A stretch of 64,000 bases of DNA, taken from positions 1 to 64,000 of the forward strand of contig CAJTYV010000006.1 in assembly GCA_910584195.1 (NCBI GenBank), in the 5' to 3' direction. The notes beneath the pieces were generated by a model. That model ran no database searches and was not told the DNA's origin. It was given only the letters and a program-made list of their open reading frames with translations. The position numbers and the translations under genes are program-made. The stretch is from an uncultured Ruminococcus sp. GTDB lineage: Bacteria; Bacillota; Clostridia; Oscillospirales; Ruminococcaceae. Below, one piece after another: positions 1 through 8,130 of the stretch (positions are counted from its first letter, which is position 1; every line of letters begins with the position of its first letter).

Positions 1-539
1 CAAAATTGCCTGGATACGTCAAATTTTGATGTCCAACTTTTTGTCCGCAGGCCCGTTCCGCTGCCGTTTTCTCGCATGAAATTGTATATTTCCTCTGCCT
101 TTTCATAGTCGGTTTTCTGCGGTATATTGGGAATTTCCGTAACTGATGTTTCCGTCTGCACCGTCGTTGTTTCGGAATCGACAGGCTCTTTTTCTTTTGT
201 TATTTCACTAACCGTGACAGTTTCCTGTGATTCCGTTTTTGGCTGTGTTTCGGGGATTTTTGCCGTTGTTACGGAATCGTCAGACCTCTTTTTTTCTGCA
301 TTCTCACTAACCGTGACGGTTGTCTGTGATTCCGTAGTTTTCGGCGATATTTCGGGAATTTCCGCAGTTGTAGTGATCGGGGATATCATATCCGAACAGG
401 TCGTTGTGACTTCGCATGATATTTCCCCGATGCTATTTTCTGCAGTAGTCCCCGATGCCGGATTTTCGGCTGTTTTTCGCCGTTCTCCGCAGCTTGTTAG
501 CAGCGTCAGCAGTATCAGAATTGCGGTGATCTCTTTCAT
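1..539 (-). CDS. Putative lipoprotein, 3' end beyond window
   Basis: An open frame runs leftward from ATG at 539 to the window edge without a stop, so the gene is partial. A good ribosome site (AAAGGAGC) precedes the start. The protein opens with a short hydrophobic leader ending in the lipobox-like LLTSC, which predicts a lipid-anchored surface protein. About 150 residues of Thr/Glu/Pro/Ser-rich linker follow, with an imperfect internal repeat built on TESQxTVTVSE (two copies), then a more globular start (DYEKAEEIYNFMRENGSG). Low-complexity linkers of this kind usually hold a domain away from the membrane; the domain itself lies outside the window. It is the first visible gene of the left-hand mobile region. 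Function is unknown. Confidence 0.7.
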   Translation of the reverse strand, partial: MKEITAILILLTLLTSCGERRKTAENPASGTTAENSIGEISCEVTTTCSDMISPITTTAEIPEISPKTTESQTTVTVSENAEKKRSDDSVTTAKIPETQPKTESQETVTVSEITKEKEPVDSETTTVQTETSVTEIPNIPQKTDYEKAEEIYNFMRENGSGTGLRTKSWTSKFDVSRQF

Positions 540-671
540 GGGATAAGCTCCTTTCGGTTTTTCTTTAGCATACCACAAAGGAACTCCAAAGTCCAGACCT
601 TTCCCGAAAAATCGACCTTTCTGACAGTTTACACAGCGGTTTTTATTGCATTTTACATATGAAAATCCTCC

Positions 672-920
672 TTATATTTCAAGATCCTCTGAGCATTCAT
701 CCTTCACAGGACATTCATCACAGTTATCGTATTCACGGCAGAATTTCTCGAATTTGTCCTCTTTATCGTCATTCTTCGAGGGGAACATAGCAACCTCAAA
801 TTTTCCCGATTCTACGCTAATTGTAACATTGACCTCCGCACCGTCCTCAAGAAAAACACCAGGAATTTCGATGTTTCCGTCATCGTTGACAAAACCTTTT
901 GTGCGTACTATATTCTTCAT
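672..920 (-). CDS. Hypothetical protein, 82 aa
   Basis: A small acidic protein whose ATG overlaps the TGA of the adenine methylase upstream (ATGA), so the two are translationally coupled. The N-terminal half reads like a small beta-rich domain (VRTKGFVNDDGNIEIPGVFLEDGAEVNV is split by charged turns). The C-terminal half is highly charged and has four cysteines (CREYDNCDECPVKDEC), a spacing that could bind a metal. I do not recognise a family. Position at the end of an operon of mobile-element genes suggests an accessory role; nothing in the sequence shows which. Confidence 0.6.
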   Translation of the reverse strand: MKNIVRTKGFVNDDGNIEIPGVFLEDGAEVNVTISVESGKFEVAMFPSKNDDKEDKFEKFCREYDNCDECPVKDECSEDLEI

Positions 921-1762
921 GATATTATACCTCCCGTATATTCTTCTTCCAGAAACGACAGTTGATGATGCATATTCTGCCGTTCGTTTGTATCGTAATT
1001 GCTGATAAACAGCTCGCCGTAAGCTGCGCCCTTTTCGTAACGCTGTCGGAGATTATCCACACGGCTCACGCTTTCAATGCGTATTCCATCATGATCCCAT
1101 AGTTCTCGAATTTCTGGGCAATCGTTGTATGAAACAAGAAATTTTCCCTTTATTCCGGCAAGAGTTTCACAAAGCCTAACGTGGTCTTTGGCAGTAAATC
1201 CCACGTCCTTATAGTAATTTTCGGTAGCAAAATACGGCGGATCGCAGTAAAAAAAGCTGACGGGACTGTCGTAATGCTTTATCAGGACTTCAAAATCCTG
1301 ATTTTCAATTATTACTCTCTGTAAACGTCGTGAAGCCATATCAATCTGCGGAAAATCGCCCCATATGGAATGTGGTTGACTTGCAAAGCTGTCCAGCGTG
1401 CTGCCGTAGCTGTAACGGATAAGCTGGTAAAATTTTGCTGCCCTGTCGTAGTCGTGAAACCTCGGAAACAAGCCTTTTTTGTGCAGAAATGCGATCCATC
1501 TGAAGTCCTCACGGGAGTTCAGAACGTACCTCAGCTTGTACTTCAGCTTCGCGGGATTATCGCGGACACAGCGATACAGATTCACAAGATTGCTGTTGAA
1601 ATCGTTAAAAACCTCGATCTCATTTTCCGGAGATTTCCTGAACAGCACCCAGCCTGCGCCGCCGAAAACCTCGATATACTTCTCATAAAATGGAGGCATA
1701 CGAATAATAACATCGTCACGGAGAGCCTTTTTGCCCCCGACCCATGACATAAAACTATTCAT
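917..1762 (-). CDS. dam: DNA adenine N6-methyltransferase, D12/Dam class
   Basis: Transfers a methyl group from S-adenosylmethionine to adenine N6 in a short DNA site. The N-terminal SAM motif (WVGGKKAL, then VFGGAGWVLF) is followed near residue 175 by the catalytic motif DPPY (FFYCDPPYFATENYY), the order seen in class alpha, Dam-like enzymes. I start at ATG 1762, preceded by AAAGGGGG, which gives 281 aa, normal for the family; a longer frame to 1831 has no family match and runs through a hairpin. No restriction gene is next to it, so it is probably a solitary phage- or ICE-type methylase. The related Dam at 8681 is a different, divergent copy. The recognition site is unknown; GATC is only the usual case. 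Confidence 0.88.
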   Translation of the reverse strand: MNSFMSWVGGKKALRDDVIIRMPPFYEKYIEVFGGAGWVLFRKSPENEIEVFNDFNSNLVNLYRCVRDNPAKLKYKLRYVLNSREDFRWIAFLHKKGLFPRFHDYDRAAKFYQLIRYSYGSTLDSFASQPHSIWGDFPQIDMASRRLQRVIIENQDFEVLIKHYDSPVSFFYCDPPYFATENYYKDVGFTAKDHVRLCETLAGIKGKFLVSYNDCPEIRELWDHDGIRIESVSRVDNLRQRYEKGAAYGELFISNYDTNERQNMHHQLSFLEEEYTGGIIS

Positions 1763-1792
1763 TTTTCCCCCTTTCCGCCGCTTTCGGGAAAC

Positions 1793-1839
1793 AAAAAAGC
1801 CGTTTGACGTAGCATTTTCTGCTCCCGACAAACGGCCTT
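1793..1839 (-). terminator. Hairpin terminator upstream of dam
   Basis: Read on the minus strand, AAGGCCGTTTG pairs with CAAACGGCTT across a 22-base loop and is followed by TTTTTTG. It overlaps the stop codon of the 63-aa gene at 1838 and would end or attenuate transcription before the methylase. Confidence 0.6.
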
Positions 1840-2029
1840 AAATAGTATTTTTTGCCTGAATACAAGCTTTTATCAACCCTTTCTTTTCGTTATAGTCTGC
1901 CGCATCGTTTACGGCATGGCACAGCTCACGGTACTGCCTGTCTGACAGCACAGTTTTCGCTTTTTTAAGCATTGACGGAACGCTGCCGCAAAGAATAACG
2001 TCATTTCTATGTTTTTTTCTTTTCTGCAT
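1838..2029 (-). CDS. Hypothetical protein, 63 aa
   Basis: A small basic protein (MQKRKKHRNDV start) rich in Lys, Ala and short helical stretches (SVPSMLKKAKTVLSDRQYRELCHAVNDAADYNEKKGLIKACIQ). It is preceded by an AAGGGAGG ribosome site, which supports real translation. No domain is recognised. Its TAA lies inside the hairpin at 1793-1839. It sits between the 189-aa protein and the methylase on the same strand, within the cargo of the left mobile element. Confidence 0.55.
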   Translation of the reverse strand: MQKRKKHRNDVILCGSVPSMLKKAKTVLSDRQYRELCHAVNDAADYNEKKGLIKACIQAKNTI

Positions 2030-2059
2030 ATGACCTCCCTTTCTAAATTTCAGTAAAAA

Positions 2060-2629
2060 TCAGGACATCTCCATGCTGATTTCCTCAGACTCCTCATTAA
2101 TTTCTTCTTCGGAACAAGGCTCAACGTACTCCATAATGATTCCGAGAGCTTCCTCATAGCTGCCCGATGAAGTCACGCGGCTGCACATTTCCTTTGATTC
2201 TTCTGCCATATTGTTACGTTTCAGCGTTTTTGAGGCAATGCCCATGATGTTGAAAATATTTGAATCTGCCCCTATTATCGGGCATTTAGGCTTGACCGGC
2301 TCTTGAATAAATCCATTTAATTTATTATCAACATAATCGGTAAGCCATGTTCCGCCGAATGTTTCATGAGTCTGAATTCTCCACATCGCCAGCTTGCCGA
2401 TATTAAGCTGCATATCTCCAAACGGAAACAAAATACACGTCAGATCATCATGCTGAAATGAGTAACAATTCGTGAATTTACTGCCGTTTTCCAGTATTTC
2501 AGCCTCCGTCAGCATTTCATTTATTCCGTCCACCCATTCCTGCAAATCTCCGCCGCAGCCCTGAATTATGAGACCTTCGCTGTTGTTCATTTTGCGAAGC
2601 TGCTCTGTACTGATCGGAGTTATACTCAT
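2060..2629 (-). CDS. Hypothetical mobile-element protein, 189 aa
   Basis: The ATG at 2629 overlaps the TGA of the upstream gene (ATGA), so it is coupled to the LPD28-type protein. The first 110 residues include a Trp/Gly-containing region (GCGGDLQEWVDGINEML, later FGGTWLTDYVDNKL). The C-terminal part has a segment (CPIIGADSNIFNIMGIASKTLKRNNM) that I associate from memory with proteins common in Clostridiales conjugative elements, where a similar 'PxIGxDGNIFxLMGIA' string recurs. A Glu-rich tail ends the protein. Function is unknown; context suggests element cargo or an element-specific regulatory role. Confidence 0.6.
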   Translation of the reverse strand: MSITPISTEQLRKMNNSEGLIIQGCGGDLQEWVDGINEMLTEAEILENGSKFTNCYSFQHDDLTCILFPFGDMQLNIGKLAMWRIQTHETFGGTWLTDYVDNKLNGFIQEPVKPKCPIIGADSNIFNIMGIASKTLKRNNMAEESKEMCSRVTSSGSYEEALGIIMEYVEPCSEEEINEESEEISMEMS

Positions 2630-3459
2630 ATTTGGTTCATCTCCATTTCCATACTTTCGGACTGTTCTTCCTCATTTGTAAAGAATTCTTCCATAAGTGT
2701 TGTTTCGCCTGTAAAATTGGGAGAGTTGTCACTATTCAGCGATATACAGCCATTTTTCCCAAGATCTATCGGCTCGTTTACAATTACCGAACCTCCATGA
2801 TTTACAGCAACGCTTTTTTCAAGAGCGCAGAAGTTACCGTCATCGTTATGCCTGAGATGATAGCAGTGCAGACCTTTCGGGATATCAGCGTCGGTCATTC
2901 TGCTGTTCGTGAACATTGCAGTCTGCCCCTCTATCTCAATTACCTCGAATTCCTCATCGGAAAAATTCACATAATCTGTCTCGCTTGCATTCAAATACAA
3001 ACACCATTCTGATGGATCGCTGTCCATTACACGGGCGGCGAACTCAATTCGTTCCTTGTTGCTTTCAGGATAGTATTCCTCTATTCTTTCGCCGTCATAA
3101 TAGGCGTATCTGCCGCAGTTCATGCCGATATCCTCGTCCGCCCACTTATGCTCGAACTCAATATCAGGGTACATTTCCGACAGTCTTTGCATTATTGGAT
3201 GCGGAGCTGACCACGCTGTAAGAAACGTCAATTTCCCGTCCTTAAAGCCTGAATCCGCAGTATATCCGTAAGAATTCCATTTGCTGCCCCAGTTGGCTAT
3301 ACACCAGTCATAGCTGTCGCTATCATCCGGCATAGGAATTATTTTATTGAAATCCACCGAACCCAAGCCGTACTCATCTGTCTGAATTTCTTTCAACATC
3401 GCCTGTATACGGCTCTCATCTCCCGAAACAGCGACAATATTTGTAATATGATTCGGCAT
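2626..3459 (-). CDS. YubB-like / LPD28-domain protein
   Basis: Residues 1-120 (PNHITNIVAVSGD..., then IIPMPDD, WCIANWGSKWN, FLTAWSAPHPIM) match the ferredoxin-like YubB/DUF1281 pattern found on plasmids and conjugative elements. Residues 165-240 (FTNSRM... DIPKGLHCYHLRHNDDGN... VAVNHGGSVIV) match the large polyvalent protein-associated domain LPD28. The C-terminus is an acidic tail. I choose ATG 3459, preceded by GGAGGTG, rather than the overlapping GTG. These domains mark conjugative-element cargo but have no proven biochemical role. The family assignment is from memory of the motifs. Confidence 0.7.
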   Translation of the reverse strand: MPNHITNIVAVSGDESRIQAMLKEIQTDEYGLGSVDFNKIIPMPDDSDSYDWCIANWGSKWNSYGYTADSGFKDGKLTFLTAWSAPHPIMQRLSEMYPDIEFEHKWADEDIGMNCGRYAYYDGERIEEYYPESNKERIEFAARVMDSDPSEWCLYLNASETDYVNFSDEEFEVIEIEGQTAMFTNSRMTDADIPKGLHCYHLRHNDDGNFCALEKSVAVNHGGSVIVNEPIDLGKNGCISLNSDNSPNFTGETTLMEEFFTNEEEQSESMEMEMNQI

Positions 3460-3461
3460 CA

Positions 3462-4220
3462 CTACACCTCCGCATATTCTTTTTTCAGCCTTCCGATGAT
3501 ATATGTCTGCCCCTTACCAGTGACAAAGGTTTGCTGATAAGTTTTCATCATTGAAGAAGTTTCAAAAACAGACTCTTTGACCTTAAAATATCCGCTTTCG
3601 ATATATTTCTGATAGGGCAGATTATTTGACATCAAAATACCTTTTTCTCTCAGCCACTGAAACAGACGATTTCGACCGATCTGAATATTTTCCTCCCTTG
3701 CCAGCTTTGCCATAGCGTTCATATCAATGAGATTGGTGGTATCGGAAACATGATTTGCGAACTCCACCAGCGGCTGATCGTGGCGGATTCGCTCGTTAAG
3801 CTGATTTATCGCCATCATCTGCAAACGGAAAAGATTCTGATACGGCTCGTCAAGAAAGGGGAGATAGTTTTCTATGAATATATCTTCGTTGGCTACGTAA
3901 CCGCCTGTTTTACGGATTATCGGAAGTACTTCATCAAAAATCCAACTTTCAAATTTTTCTGCAGAGGGCAGTCTTGAGTGAGCAACAAGTCTGTAAACAT
4001 CACCCTCCGGGATAAATTTTATTTCCTGAGTACCGCCTGATGTAGGGAGGCGGTGTTTTACCGCCCCCTTACAATGTGCCGAAATTGCGTCTTTGGGGCT
4101 TCTATATCCCAACGCTTTGGCAACATCCGAGCCGCAAAATACAACTTTTCCGCATTCTTCTTTCAAAGTTCTGATTTTGCCGAATTCCTCATTTTCAAAA
4201 ATTTTGATTATCTGTTCCAT
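3462..4220 (-). CDS. BRO-N / KilA-C phage-type antirepressor
   Basis: The N-terminal 100 residues form a BRO-N domain (FGKIRTLKEECGKVVFCGSDVAKALGY is typical: 'V.FvgkDVakaLGY', then HRLPTSGGTQEIKFIPEGDVYRLVAHSRLPSAEKFESWIFDEVLPIIRKTGGY). Residues 130-250 form the KilA-C/antirepressor C-terminal domain ('ANHVSDTTNLIDMNAMAKLAREENIQIGRNRLFQWLREKGIL'; strings shortened here are continuous in the protein). Such proteins bind DNA or repressors and influence prophage or element induction. ATG 4220 is preceded by AAGGAGAGTG, and the start overlaps the end of the cytosine methylase by 26 bases. It ends with TAG directly followed by TGA. Confidence 0.88.
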   Translation of the reverse strand: MEQIIKIFENEEFGKIRTLKEECGKVVFCGSDVAKALGYRSPKDAISAHCKGAVKHRLPTSGGTQEIKFIPEGDVYRLVAHSRLPSAEKFESWIFDEVLPIIRKTGGYVANEDIFIENYLPFLDEPYQNLFRLQMMAINQLNERIRHDQPLVEFANHVSDTTNLIDMNAMAKLAREENIQIGRNRLFQWLREKGILMSNNLPYQKYIESGYFKVKESVFETSSMMKTYQQTFVTGKGQTYIIGRLKKEYAEV

Positions 4221-5490
4221 TTTCACTCTCCTTTTCAATTTCCAAAATAAACTTCGCAAGAGCTTCTATGACATTTACGGTAACAGCATTTCCTGCTTGT
4301 TTATAAAGCTGTGCATCGGACATTCCGATCGCCTGAACTTTATGAAACTGCTCGTCCGTAAATCCTTGAAGCCGCCAGCATTCTATAGGCAGCAGTTTTC
4401 TTATCAGACCGCAGTATACGACACCGTTCCTGTCTGTTACGGTAATGGTAAAAGCAGGCTCATCAGGTCCTTTGAATCTTCTTCCTTGTTGACGTACATT
4501 TTCCTTCGCAGGAGTTAAAACAGGGATCGGTGCATCCGACATCATCAAAGCTCCCGAATGCTCACCCTTGCGATGTGTGATACCATTATCCTGTCTTGTA
4601 GTTATGCATCTTGCAAGTTCGGTAACATCAGGATCGGGATTCAGATCAATACAGTACATCTGATACGATCCCTGCGTATTTCCGGGTGTCACAGTATGAG
4701 CGATATCATGCCCGACTCGCCCACGCCGTGAATTAAGATTCGGATATGCAAGGTCGATACTGTCGCCGGGCAATGCCGTCTGATAGCCTGATTTTGTTTT
4801 TACCTTTATGGGCAGACCAAAAATTTCATACAATCCTGTTTTTCCCCCGAATCCGCCTGCTGTTCCCGTCAGCGTTATGCTCAGTCCTTCGGGAGAGTAG
4901 ACTCTGCAGCCTTCTCGTCCGGGAATGCGTTGTGCAAGAGTTTTTGGATTTGCGTCTGTGAAAGACAATACTTTTCCGGAACATTTACTTCTAAGAAATC
5001 CGACAATGAACACTCTCTTTCGGGATTGGGCGACATAATGATCTGCGCTGTTAAACACCTGCCATGCGACATCATACCCCAGGTCATCCAGCGCACCGAG
5101 GATGGCTGCAAACGTCCAGCCTTTGTTATGCGATAGGAGACCGGGTACGTTCTCAAGCAGCAGATATTTAGGTTTTTTAACGGCGGCAATTCTGACAATT
5201 TCAAAGAACAGAGTTCCTCTTGCATCGGCGAATCCGCCCCTTTTTCCAGCGATTGAAAAGCTTTGACAAGGAAATCCGCCTGAAATAAGGTCGAAATCGG
5301 GTAATTCTTCCGGTTCGATTTTTCTTGCATCATCATAGAACACCTCCGTTTCTGTGTCGTAGAGCGTTTCGTATGCTAATTTTGCATATCTGTCTATCTC
5401 GCAGTAACCGACACATTTGAATCCTCCGGCTTTTTCAAGTCCTGAGCGAAATCCTCCGATCCCTGCAAAAATATCAAAAAATCTTATCAA
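4195..5490 (-). CDS. dcm: DNA cytosine C5-methyltransferase
   Basis: A complete C5-cytosine methylase of 431 aa. Motif I is DIFAGIGGFRSGLEKAGG, motif IV carries the catalytic Cys (SGGFPCQSFSIAG), motif VI is LLLENVPGLL, motif VIII is QSRKRVFIVGF, and motif X is QAGNAVTVNVIEAL. A target-recognition region lies between VIII and IX. The start is TTG at 5490, seven bases after AAAGGAGA. No partner endonuclease is visible on this element, so it is likely an orphan methylase that protects the element from host restriction or changes element regulation. It overlaps the antirepressor gene downstream, implying one transcript. Confidence 0.93.
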   Translation of the reverse strand: MIRFFDIFAGIGGFRSGLEKAGGFKCVGYCEIDRYAKLAYETLYDTETEVFYDDARKIEPEELPDFDLISGGFPCQSFSIAGKRGGFADARGTLFFEIVRIAAVKKPKYLLLENVPGLLSHNKGWTFAAILGALDDLGYDVAWQVFNSADHYVAQSRKRVFIVGFLRSKCSGKVLSFTDANPKTLAQRIPGREGCRVYSPEGLSITLTGTAGGFGGKTGLYEIFGLPIKVKTKSGYQTALPGDSIDLAYPNLNSRRGRVGHDIAHTVTPGNTQGSYQMYCIDLNPDPDVTELARCITTRQDNGITHRKGEHSGALMMSDAPIPVLTPAKENVRQQGRRFKGPDEPAFTITVTDRNGVVYCGLIRKLLPIECWRLQGFTDEQFHKVQAIGMSDAQLYKQAGNAVTVNVIEALAKFILEIEKESENGTDNQNF

Positions 5491-5518
5491 TAGGCAATTC
5501 TCCTTTCCGAAACTAAAA

Positions 5519-5544
5519 AGCCGCCCCGATTTCTCGGAACGGCT
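5519..5544 (-). terminator. Intrinsic terminator before dcm
   Basis: On the minus strand AGCCGTTCCGAG pairs with CGGGGCGGCT and runs into TTTTTAG. It separates the 363-aa gene from the cytosine methylase, so the methylase may have its own promoter or be controlled by read-through. Confidence 0.65.
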
Positions 5545-5570
5545 AACTATTCATATTAAATTTTCATCTG

Positions 5571-6662
5571 TTACATAGAAATACCGCCGATATCGAGGCT
5601 TTCTGTTTCCTCGGTATCGGCGGTTTCCGCTATTCCTTTCAGCTCTGCTTCAGTTTTTATCGACCATGCATTTCCGGCATTCCGGAAGTGAACATATATA
5701 TCGCCGAATTCTTCGGTCTTTATACCGTTCTGCTCCAGACAATCCGACCAGCCGTCGCTGCACTGACTGCTCCACCAACTGCGGACTTCTTCAAGCTCTG
5801 ATTTGGTAAGATTACCGATTACCTCACAGGTCAGCACTCCCATAAGCGTTCCGTCTACATCCTCTACTGAGGGGAAAGCGGAATAGATTTTTTCATTCAC
5901 AGCAGAATGCTCATTATAATATTCCATGAGACCTCTGCGTTTCTCTTTTGAATCAAATGACTGCCTTATAGCTTCATTTATCTTGGTACAGCATCTTAGC
6001 TTCTCGCTTTCGCTGAGCTGTTCAAGATCTCCGATGCTATCCCAATCTGTTTCATAATCGGCTTCATGTTCTACAACAATGGGAGAGTAGAATTTCAGCT
6101 TGTTAGTCTGTTTCGGCTCAACTGTGAATTCCGGCTGTCCTGCAATGTCAAGGTCGTGAATTCTTACGCTCTGCATATCTCCTCGCTGCTCAATGAGCTG
6201 TCCGACAGCAGAAAGCATTACCGATTTAATATCGGTATCACCGAGCATTTCCTCAAAGAAAAAGGATTTGTAGCCTGAATGTGCAAGCTCCGCTATTTTA
6301 TCTGCCATACCCTTAAGGATTCCGTGGAGCTGCTTTTCCATAGGAGCGAACTCGTTATACTCAACCAATGCTCTTGCATTCGGTATAAACTGAGATTTAC
6401 GGGCATAATCAGCTCCCTCGGATTCCGCGATAATACCGTCTTTGCTGTCTGTGTCAAGGAAAAGAATGCAGTGCGCGGTTTTTCCGCTGATATACATGAG
6501 ATCACGGAATTTCTTGACATGCGGATTATCTCTCAGTGTATGCTCCATGAGATTTTTAAATTCCTTGCTGCGCAGTTCCACAACCTTTTCAACTTCGATC
6601 GTCATAGGACGATATTCGCTTTGCTTATGACTGAGCATACCGTTAAAGATCAATTTTTTCAT
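5571..6662 (-). CDS. Hypothetical mobile-element protein, 363 aa
   Basis: A soluble acidic protein with no signal peptide or membrane segment. ATG 6662 follows AAGGGATG. The N-terminal region (MKKLIFNGMLSHKQSEYRPMTIEVEKV, then 'HTLRDNPHVKKFRDLMYISG') and the middle (SFFFEEMLGDTDIKSVMLSAVGQLIEQRG) recall to me proteins that travel with DUF4314 and LPD-type genes on Clostridiales integrative elements. The C-terminus has a Trp-rich patch (EVRSWWSSQCSDGWSDCLEQNGI) resembling a small binding domain. I cannot assign a function. It is the second gene of a probable operon headed by the broken DUF4314 gene. Confidence 0.6.
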   Translation of the reverse strand: MKKLIFNGMLSHKQSEYRPMTIEVEKVVELRSKEFKNLMEHTLRDNPHVKKFRDLMYISGKTAHCILFLDTDSKDGIIAESEGADYARKSQFIPNARALVEYNEFAPMEKQLHGILKGMADKIAELAHSGYKSFFFEEMLGDTDIKSVMLSAVGQLIEQRGDMQSVRIHDLDIAGQPEFTVEPKQTNKLKFYSPIVVEHEADYETDWDSIGDLEQLSESEKLRCCTKINEAIRQSFDSKEKRRGLMEYYNEHSAVNEKIYSAFPSVEDVDGTLMGVLTCEVIGNLTKSELEEVRSWWSSQCSDGWSDCLEQNGIKTEEFGDIYVHFRNAGNAWSIKTEAELKGIAETADTEETESLDIGGISM

Positions 6663-6679
6663 AACATCATCCCTTCATA

Positions 6680-7207
6680 TTATATTTGCGATATATCCAT
6701 ATCAGCTTCTTCCTCCGGAACCTCATCGTCAGAACTTGAATTCTGCATTTCGATCTCATTTTGCATTGGAGTGAGAATTTTCTGAAGCTCATCACGATAC
6801 TCGGTATCGGCGATACTGCTGATATATATGCCTTGGGTTTTCATAAACGGTGTATGGTATTCAGTAACGATCTCGATATCGCCGTACTGACCGTGATGAA
6901 TTATGAAGTCCGCCACATCTTCAATACTGCGAAGATTTCTGTTCCCGTCAACAGCTTGACCTATCAGCTTTCTGTTATTTTCGAGCTGAAGTACATGGAA
7001 TTTGTCAACCTCGATAGCGAGTGACAGCGATCTGCCGTTGTCCCACTTCATTAAGGCATTTCCGGCATCGTCGATTCCGAGGATCTCTCCCTTAGTTCTG
7101 GCAGGAATTGCTTGAGGATCGTTCATTTCATCAAGCTATATCCTTGTTCCGGGCGGATAGATCGTTCTGTAGTATTTTAATGTAGATTCGGACGGAAATC
7201 CGTTCAT
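6680..7207 (-). pseudogene. DUF4314-type gene with in-frame TAG
   Basis: A strong ribosome site (AAAGGAGG) precedes ATG 7207, which opens MNGFPSESTLKYYRTIYPPGTRI and then meets TAG at 7138-7136. The same frame continues as LDEMNDPQAIPARTKGEI and GNALMKWDNGRSLSL, so the two parts together match the DUF4314 pattern ('YPpGTRVeLv.MdDp.API..GTkGtV..VDD.G...v.WDnG.sL'). The stop therefore sits where a single Glu, Gln or similar codon is expected. Residues after about 60 form an unrelated acidic extension. ATG 7126 just after the stop could allow re-initiation of a shortened protein. This is either a nonsense mutation, a sequencing error or suppression; I favour a broken gene. Confidence 0.7.
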
Positions 7208-7249
7208 TGGTATCAGCCTCCTTTTTAATTGTATATATATAAATAAAAA

Positions 7250-7299
7250 GGCTGAATCTGCTGTTTCTCAAATTTTGTGAGAAACCAACAAATTCAGCC
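7250..7299 (-). terminator. Long hairpin, probable bidirectional terminator
   Basis: GGCTGAAT...TGTTTCTCA pairs with TGAGAAAC...ATTCAGCC, with A-rich flanks on the left and T-rich flanks on the right. It lies upstream of the DUF4314 gene and would insulate the left element from transcription entering from the right. Confidence 0.5.
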
Positions 7300-7470
7300 C
7301 TTAAATTTCTACAAATATTTTCTTCTTATTTTTCTCAGAAGTCTTTTTCAACCCTCTGATTTTTCTCATAATTAGTTCTGAACTGCCAGAATCGAAGGTT
7401 CAATTCCCCAAATTTCAAAATGTCATCTACGGTTTTTACTATAAAATTTTTGGCACTTGGACACCAAAAA

Positions 7471-7492
7471 AGCCCGATAATTCGGGCTTTTC
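7471..7492. terminator. Intrinsic terminator at element border
   Basis: AAAGCCCGA-taat-TCGGGCTTTT, preceded by A5-6 and followed by TTTT, lies about 30 bases left of the attachment repeat. It may act on either strand. The rest of 7300-7470 is AT-rich and shows no gene. Confidence 0.7.
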
Positions 7493-7522
7493 GGCGTTGT
7501 CATCTATTTTGTTACAACAAGA

Positions 7523-7545
7523 TGGTGACCCGTACGGGAATTGAA
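7523..7545. repeat. attL, 23-bp direct repeat of tRNA-Glu 3' end
   Basis: Twenty-three bases identical to 18356-18378, which is the 3' end of the tRNA-Glu gene including CCA and half of the T arm (TGGTGACCCGTACGGGAATT and on). The homology breaks immediately outside both copies. This is the expected left attachment site of the element whose integrase sits next to the intact tRNA. Confidence 0.9.
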
Positions 7546-7752
7546 TTAAATTTTTCAGATTTTTTAACGTGCCGTGATATGGGAAATATCCCGTATTTAC
7601 GGTGTTTTTTAACCTTAACTCGTTTTATTATGCTGTCCTTTATTCTATCTTTTTGAAACTTGTAAAGGACAGACAAAGGACAACGTTATGGTCATACTCC
7701 TGTTATTTTCTTTTGAGAAGAACATCAACCAAATAATATGGAGGACACGAAA

Positions 7753-8022
7753 ATGAGAAATATTCTCGATGAACTTTACGACTATGACCTGTTCCACCTG
7801 ACCGAAATTGAGGATATGGACGGTTCATACAAGAAAGCCCTCGACAGGCTCGTCAAGGCAGAAGCCGAACTGAAAAAAGCCTATCCCGACAATGACGAAA
7901 TCCTCGATGAGTACCAGTCAGCGGACATTGAACTGCATAATCTTTCCAACCGTAATGAGTTCCGCAAGGGCTTCAAGGTCGGTGCACAGCTTGTCCTTGA
8001 AATGATAAAGCCCATTAAGTGA
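7753..8022 (+). CDS. Hypothetical protein, 89 aa (DUF6809-like)
   Basis: A small acidic, all-helical protein: LDELYDYDLFHLTEI, then a long helix (YKKALDRLVKAEAELKKAYP) and a C-terminal segment (NRNEFRKGFKVGAQLVLEMI). This pattern, with 'FrxGFrlGaqLmlE' near the end, recurs in small proteins of Firmicute mobile elements, annotated as DUF6809 as far as I recall. ATG 7753 is used because GGAGG lies eight bases upstream, inside what would otherwise be an N-terminal extension. It is the first gene inside attL. Function is unknown. Confidence 0.65.
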   Translation: MRNILDELYDYDLFHLTEIEDMDGSYKKALDRLVKAEAELKKAYPDNDEILDEYQSADIELHNLSNRNEFRKGFKVGAQLVLEMIKPIK

Positions 8023-8130
8023 GCAGAGTTATGGACATAAATGTCCATAACCCTAAAAAAGGAATATTGCTTCATGTCACGGATCATAGATTTGTTATCC
8101 GTGAGTAATCATTAACAGGAGGGAATAACT

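Noticed and set aside
127..546. Rightward open frame of 139 codons at the left edge
   Set aside because: It lies opposite the lipoprotein frame, has no ribosome site and is a by-product of the repetitive Thr/Glu codons; the minus-strand frame has a signal peptide, lipobox and AGGAG site.
3462..7207. TAG-to-Gln recoding in the left element
   Set aside because: Only one internal TAG is seen, and the other genes end at ordinary TAA or TGA (one TAG directly followed by TGA). A point mutation is simpler.
7386..7420. Possible tRNA remnant (GGTTCAATTCCCC)
   Set aside because: Only a T-arm-like string is present, without anticodon or acceptor arms, and it does not match the tRNA-Glu att repeat.
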